NCBI GenBank assembly: GCA_914767715.1
Contig: OU612065.1
Location: 15,314,001-15,378,000, forward strand
Length of the DNA: 64,000 nt
Direction of reading: 5' to 3'
Origin: Membranipora membranacea
Taxonomy: Eukaryota > Bryozoa > Gymnolaemata > Cheilostomatida > Membraniporidae
The position numbers were made by a program, and so were the translations under genes. Positions 59,640 to 64,000 of the stretch are shown in pieces. Below the pieces are notes generated by a model. The model ran no database searches. It had not been told where the DNA came from and saw only the letters and a program-made list of their open reading frames with translations. The number at the start of each line of letters is the position of its first letter. Positions within the stretch are counted from its first letter, which is position 1.

Positions 59640-62491
59640 TGTCAAAAGAGAGTAATTTAGATTTGTAGTTTTTTTCCAGGTAGTTAACTCTCATATATAG
59701 CTTGATATCTTCCACATTAACTCTAACATAAAATTGCTTTTTTCAGCAAATCAACTTCTATAATACATGCATACACACACTGTTATATAGTTTGTATGCT
59801 GTAAGTGTATAGCTTCAGTAAATGCATGCTTAAATTTTATTTTATCAATTTCAGTTGTTGCGGAAATGTATAAGATAACATACATGGCCAATAAAATTAT
59901 TAACATACAGAAATTGCATTTATCTCAACAATTATGATAGTGACTTTCTAGTGTAACTGCGATATAAAACTGTTTGGTATTGAGCTCAACTGTTAGTTTG
60001 GCGATCTATGCTAGTTCACAGCACTTGAATAATGAGAGTGGTAGGTTTACTGATGACTGATGGTACTGATATAATCTTGTAGATAATCTTTCATTAATTC
60101 TACGCAATATCTTGTTGTACTATTTCACCGTAAAGTCTGAAAAGATGTTATAAAAAACAATGGTAAGGCTCTAGAGTCAATTAGCTTGAATTAATATATA
60201 AAATACAAGCATACATGTATATGCGAAGTATGCAAATACAGAAAGAAATGCTGCAAAGGAGTGTTTACCAAGAGTTTGTGTAAAAATATGGTAATAAAAG
60301 GAAAATATCGTACCTTTAGCTCCTTCCAAGTGTGTGCTTTCTCATGATGGTACGTTCTTGATTATGACTTGGAAAATTGTATCTTAAATATTCCAGTCAG
60401 AGAAAATGTAAATAATATTATTTAAATGTGTACGCAGGGAGAAATAATATATTACATGATTCTCCTCTGGCACTCGATAGTTACTGACAGAGGACCGAAT
60501 TGACCCTAGACACCAAGTTCAGGGTTGGGCAACATAACAATAGGGACACCAGGCTGACCAGTTCTCTAGACCAATCGCACGATAGCAAGAGGACACCGAA
60601 ACCAAGATCAAACGAACTCCCACCATTGTCCGAAGACTCCCGCAACACTCACTCCAAGCAGCCAGCACTATACCACTCCATTGTTTCCAAAATGCCAGAT
60701 TTAGTGAATGATTTAGAATGAATGATTTAGTGAATGTCATTATATTATGCTATGACAACTCTGACGAACTCATTGATAGATATAATCTACCAAATTACAT
60801 CTGACAATTGAAATAAAACATCGTTATTGGTATCTTATCAGCTATCTTTACAGTTAGGCTTCAAAAAAGTTAGATATGTCATTCATGAAAAATGTATTAT
60901 TACAATTTTTCACAATGCAGGCACACAAGCAGTGCGTCTGTATTGCGGAGTTGCTTCACCATGATATCTCTTGGACAAAAGCCATCTGGCCTCATATCAA
61001 GTGTTAATTTTCTACCAGTGTGAAACAGGACATAGCACACTCTTGTCCTGATTTGCACATAGTTATCAAATTTTAATGAACTGACAGCTGGTTCATCTGA
61101 GCATTCTTATCTTCAATCAGTCAAGTAGCAACCAGATTATCAAACCCTTTGTTACGGTTGTAAATGCAAGGAAAATCACCACAGTTTCATTTCAAGAGAA
61201 TTTATTTTTCTAGAAGGTGGAATCATCAAAACTTGACTACCAATAACTGAAAACTCTGGATAAAAAATAAACAGATACAAGTCATTGTTTACAAAGCATT
61301 CACAGCTATGTGGAATACTGATAGAATACATAATATGTAAATATTACATGGCGGCTCCACATTTATAATTAAAAATGCCAAGAAAAATACACAACAAGAA
61401 ATAAATATCGTGCGCAATAAATAGTATTGCTGAACAACAAATAAAAGTTTTTTGGCCGAAGTAACAAAAATAGGACTACAACAAATGGGCAGTGAGATAA
61501 CAAAAGATTGTTGAGTGACTAGTGCTCAAGATTGCGGAATGTAAACAAAATATAAATCATCTGTGTAGGCGATTTGTCTCCCCCGACTTAGTTCTTTTTA
61601 ACATTAGAACCATGACTGTAGGGAGATGATTTGGTTTCGCGTTGGCTAAGTTTCTGTGATGAGATTTCTTGAATTATGGCTTTCACAAGAGATTGTCCTT
61701 TACGGATTGATAATTAAAAACTGATGAGTAAAACAATAAATAGTAGAAACGCTACAATATTGCACACAACAAATACATTAAAATGATATTGCACAATAGA
61801 AATAAGGGTTACAAATAATATAATACAACAGCATGAGAGATATAATAGAGATATGAAAAATTCAGGTCTATGAGATGAAGCTACCACTAATTAATACAGT
61901 GCAAATGAATAAAAAAGGAGCCAAAATATGTGACAATCATGATTATTTATATGTATCAAAATAAACACACATGGAATGCGTAAAAAATTAAAAGGGTTAA
62001 AGCAGTATGGCTCTTTTCAAGCTTATAAGTGAAAATATTTGAAGATTTGTTCAAACCAGGTGGTAAACATTTATGAACAACCCATGATCAACCTGGTTTG
62101 GCAGTGCGTCTTGCAATCAAACTCAACCATTCATCGAGCAAAGGGCTGCGCCGATTCCGACTGCTAATGGCTTAAATTACATCCGGGATTGCATGCAGAA
62201 TGAAATGTGACAGTGCATGAGGTCATAGAATTATATCACAATTACAATAAATAATATATAGTTATTATAATAAATATTTTATAGATTACATAATTTAAGT
62301 CTATTCAAAAAAATTAAACTTTAGTAGTACTGATCAAACTTCCTGATCTGCCTTACGTACACTCGTACATACATATATATATATATAATATATACTTATA
62401 TATTATTACTAATACTACGTTTGATAATAATCGTCATATTTATAGATACTCATATAGAATATTATTTGTAGAGGTTCATATCACTGCTGTC
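59640..62491. other. Intergenic / Onecut 3' UTR sequence, no gene recognised
   Basis: The stretch is AT-rich. The pair of overlapping frames at 60500-60740 has no recognisable motif. An AT microsatellite occupies about 62371-62402. The part nearest 62491 is presumably the 3' UTR of the Onecut transcript (minus strand). Confidence 0.45.
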
Positions 62492-63122
62492 TTAGTTTTT
62501 GGTGGATGTTGTAGAACCACCACTGGAGTCTCTGTCCATCTCATCTTTCCACTTGTCGACTGAACGCCTCCTTGCGTTCATGAAGAAATTGGCAACAGTC
62601 GTCACCTGTGTAAAGAAAGACATGAAATTATCAAAGTTGTTACTCAAACATACCAAACCTAAAGAGAAATTCAGTGCATCCCTTACTCCAGCTGTTCAAT
62701 GCATTACGACGATTGGCACGCAGGCAGGTTGACAATGTGTAAATTTGTCCAGCAGTGAGTTATAAATAAGTAATTTGTTGAAGGCGTGTGTACAGTTGAG
62801 CCTGCTGGAGTCAACTCATAATCTTACAGAGAAAGAAAGACATCCAATTGAAGAAATCAGATTCTTTTTAGGAATGATTCATCGCCACACAATCTACGTA
62901 CCTCTAATCCTAATTGTTGGGCAATGGTCTGCTGCATCTCTTTACTTGGCCTCTTAGTCTCCTTGAATATGGCATGCAGCGTTCTTCTCTGAATGTCTGT
63001 GAATACCAGTCGTGGCTTCTTTGGACCTTGCCGAGTCTCATCGCTGGAATGTGACATCATATCGTTTTCCATCTTCCTCTTTACTCCTCCCATCCCTCCG
63101 ACTCCTACAAACATGCCCTCAA
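62492..63122 (-). CDS. ONECUT: Onecut-family homeobox transcription factor, 3' exons (homeodomain and C terminus)
   Basis: Two exons on minus: 63122-62902 (entered in phase 1) and 62605-62492 (TAA). Joined, they give KKPRLVFTDIQRRTLHAIFK, a run ending QQLGLE, then the splice, then VTTVANFFMNARRRSVDKWK. This is a complete 60-residue homeodomain with Phe at position 48 and Met at position 50 in the recognition helix (NFFMNARRR), the hallmark of the Onecut/HNF6 class. The intron falls after homeodomain residue 45, within the third helix region. A Gly/Met-rich linker (GMFVGVGGMGGVKRKME) precedes it. Onecut proteins also have one CUT DNA-binding domain on the N-terminal side. I see none in 63123-64000, so its exon must lie beyond the right edge. 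The protein acts in the nucleus in neural or gut differentiation in known animals. Confidence 0.95.
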
Positions 63123-64000
63123 CTAAAACAATTAGCTGCTCTAATTATTGGTGCATACTTGGGGAAATATTAAAAGGCATGGCCACAGACCTAGATTATA
63201 TGGTGATGAATACTTTTGTGTCTAGATTATAATCCCGTATATTTCGATGGAATAGTTTGGAGCTGATACCTAGAGAGCTGTTTGGAGAAGGGCATACCAG
63301 GTACTGGAATAATCCTATTATTGAAATCGAGCAAGGTCAGCATGAGTAACAAAATTTCATCACACACTTTAGTCCCGGTGGCGAAAAACAAAACTTTCAT
63401 TCCATGACTCAGGGCGAAACCGAGAAATTTCCAACACCAGGCCTAAGATCATTGCTCTTTCCCTTTTGACAAGAGTGTAAAGCCCTAAGTAACGGCTAGT
63501 ATGGCTTGTTGCTCTGAATACTACTAGCAGCTCCAACAGCCAAGCCTAAACGTGTAACCTCATTATCATGTTTGTGAGAACGCACAGGTTCCCACTATGT
63601 TGTTTAGCTGACTAGAAAGCTAGTACTGTGGAGAAAGAAAGAGGGCATATTTCCGCTGCCATATGACTGCATTCTAGTAGCTTAGAGCTGGCAGAGCTAA
63701 GACAACTAATTATCTTTACATAATAACTTCAGTCCCATGTCACAAGCTCTAATTACTAATACTCAATTGGCTATGCTTATATCCATGATAATTGCAATCT
63801 GGCAAACATAATACTTTGTTTCCTGGACTCCAGTGTTACTGATCTGAGTTAGCTGGCAGAATGACATGGTATGAAATAGGCCAGTTTATTTTTTAAATGA
63901 ATTGAGTTTGTTAAAGCTTTGCACTTGCTGCTCTCTGCTATTAAATTGCTCGTAGGTGTTAAAAACATCGACCTGAAAACTTAAAAATTCTGCCACAAGC
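63123..64000 (-). other. Intron sequence of the Onecut gene to the window edge
   Basis: No CUT domain or other coding exon is visible on minus here. The upstream exon must supply one base to complete the split codon at 63122. The stretch is ordinary AT-rich sequence. Confidence 0.5.

Noticed and set aside
60500-60740. Two overlapping 73-codon frames, one on each strand
   Set aside because: No motif, no splice support, and they mirror each other; possibly an old retroelement scrap, but I cannot support that.

Overview
This window is nuclear DNA from an animal, most likely a non-vertebrate metazoan. The evidence is AT-rich sequence, GT-AG introns of roughly 100 bp to 2.8 kb interrupting nearly every gene, and strictly animal or eukaryotic gene families: a U1 snRNP protein, an AF9/ENL-type YEATS protein, CCDC186, a Tudor/MYND germline-type protein and a Onecut homeobox. 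I cannot name the species. Nearly all gene models below were built by hand, by joining exons whose splice sites and reading phases agree.

Layout from left to right. U1 snRNP protein C (SNRPC) lies on + with its last five exons at 1901-3593; its first exon is outside the window or not recognised. An unrecognised single-coding-exon nuclear-type protein lies on - (5183-4122) and converges on it. A four-transmembrane MARVEL-like protein lies on + (9555-12951). An AF9/ENL homologue with YEATS and C-terminal AHD domains lies on - (21534-15770, 10 coding exons). A repeat-rich stretch follows (about 22.5-26 kb) with a perfect 51-bp palindrome and decayed LINE pieces. The complete CCDC186 orthologue lies on - (38511-26907, 18 coding exons, 836 aa). 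About 4 kb of intergenic DNA then holds a hAT-like miniature element and a GC-rich fold-back repeat. A large RRM + RGG + MYND + Tudor protein lies on + (42769-59406, 25 coding exons, about 1406 aa). Last come the two 3' exons of a Onecut homeobox gene on - (63122-62492), whose CUT-domain exon must lie beyond the right edge.

The genes do not form an operon or shared pathway. U1-C acts in splicing, AF9/ENL in chromatin reading and transcription elongation, CCDC186 in dense-core vesicle and endosome-to-Golgi traffic, the Tudor protein probably in the piRNA/PIWI pathway, and Onecut in developmental transcription. CCDC186 and the Tudor gene are divergent across the 4-kb gap.

Mobile DNA is the other main content: two hAT-like miniature elements with terminal inverted repeats and 8-bp target duplications, several fold-back repeats, two families of tRNA-derived SINEs (one copy nested in another) and a broken non-LTR retrotransposon. 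I found no CRISPR array, no bacterial-type operon and no convincing functional tRNA gene. The most interesting items are the Tudor protein architecture, the hAT element carrying a tRNA-like body plus three hairpins, and the 104-bp palindrome.
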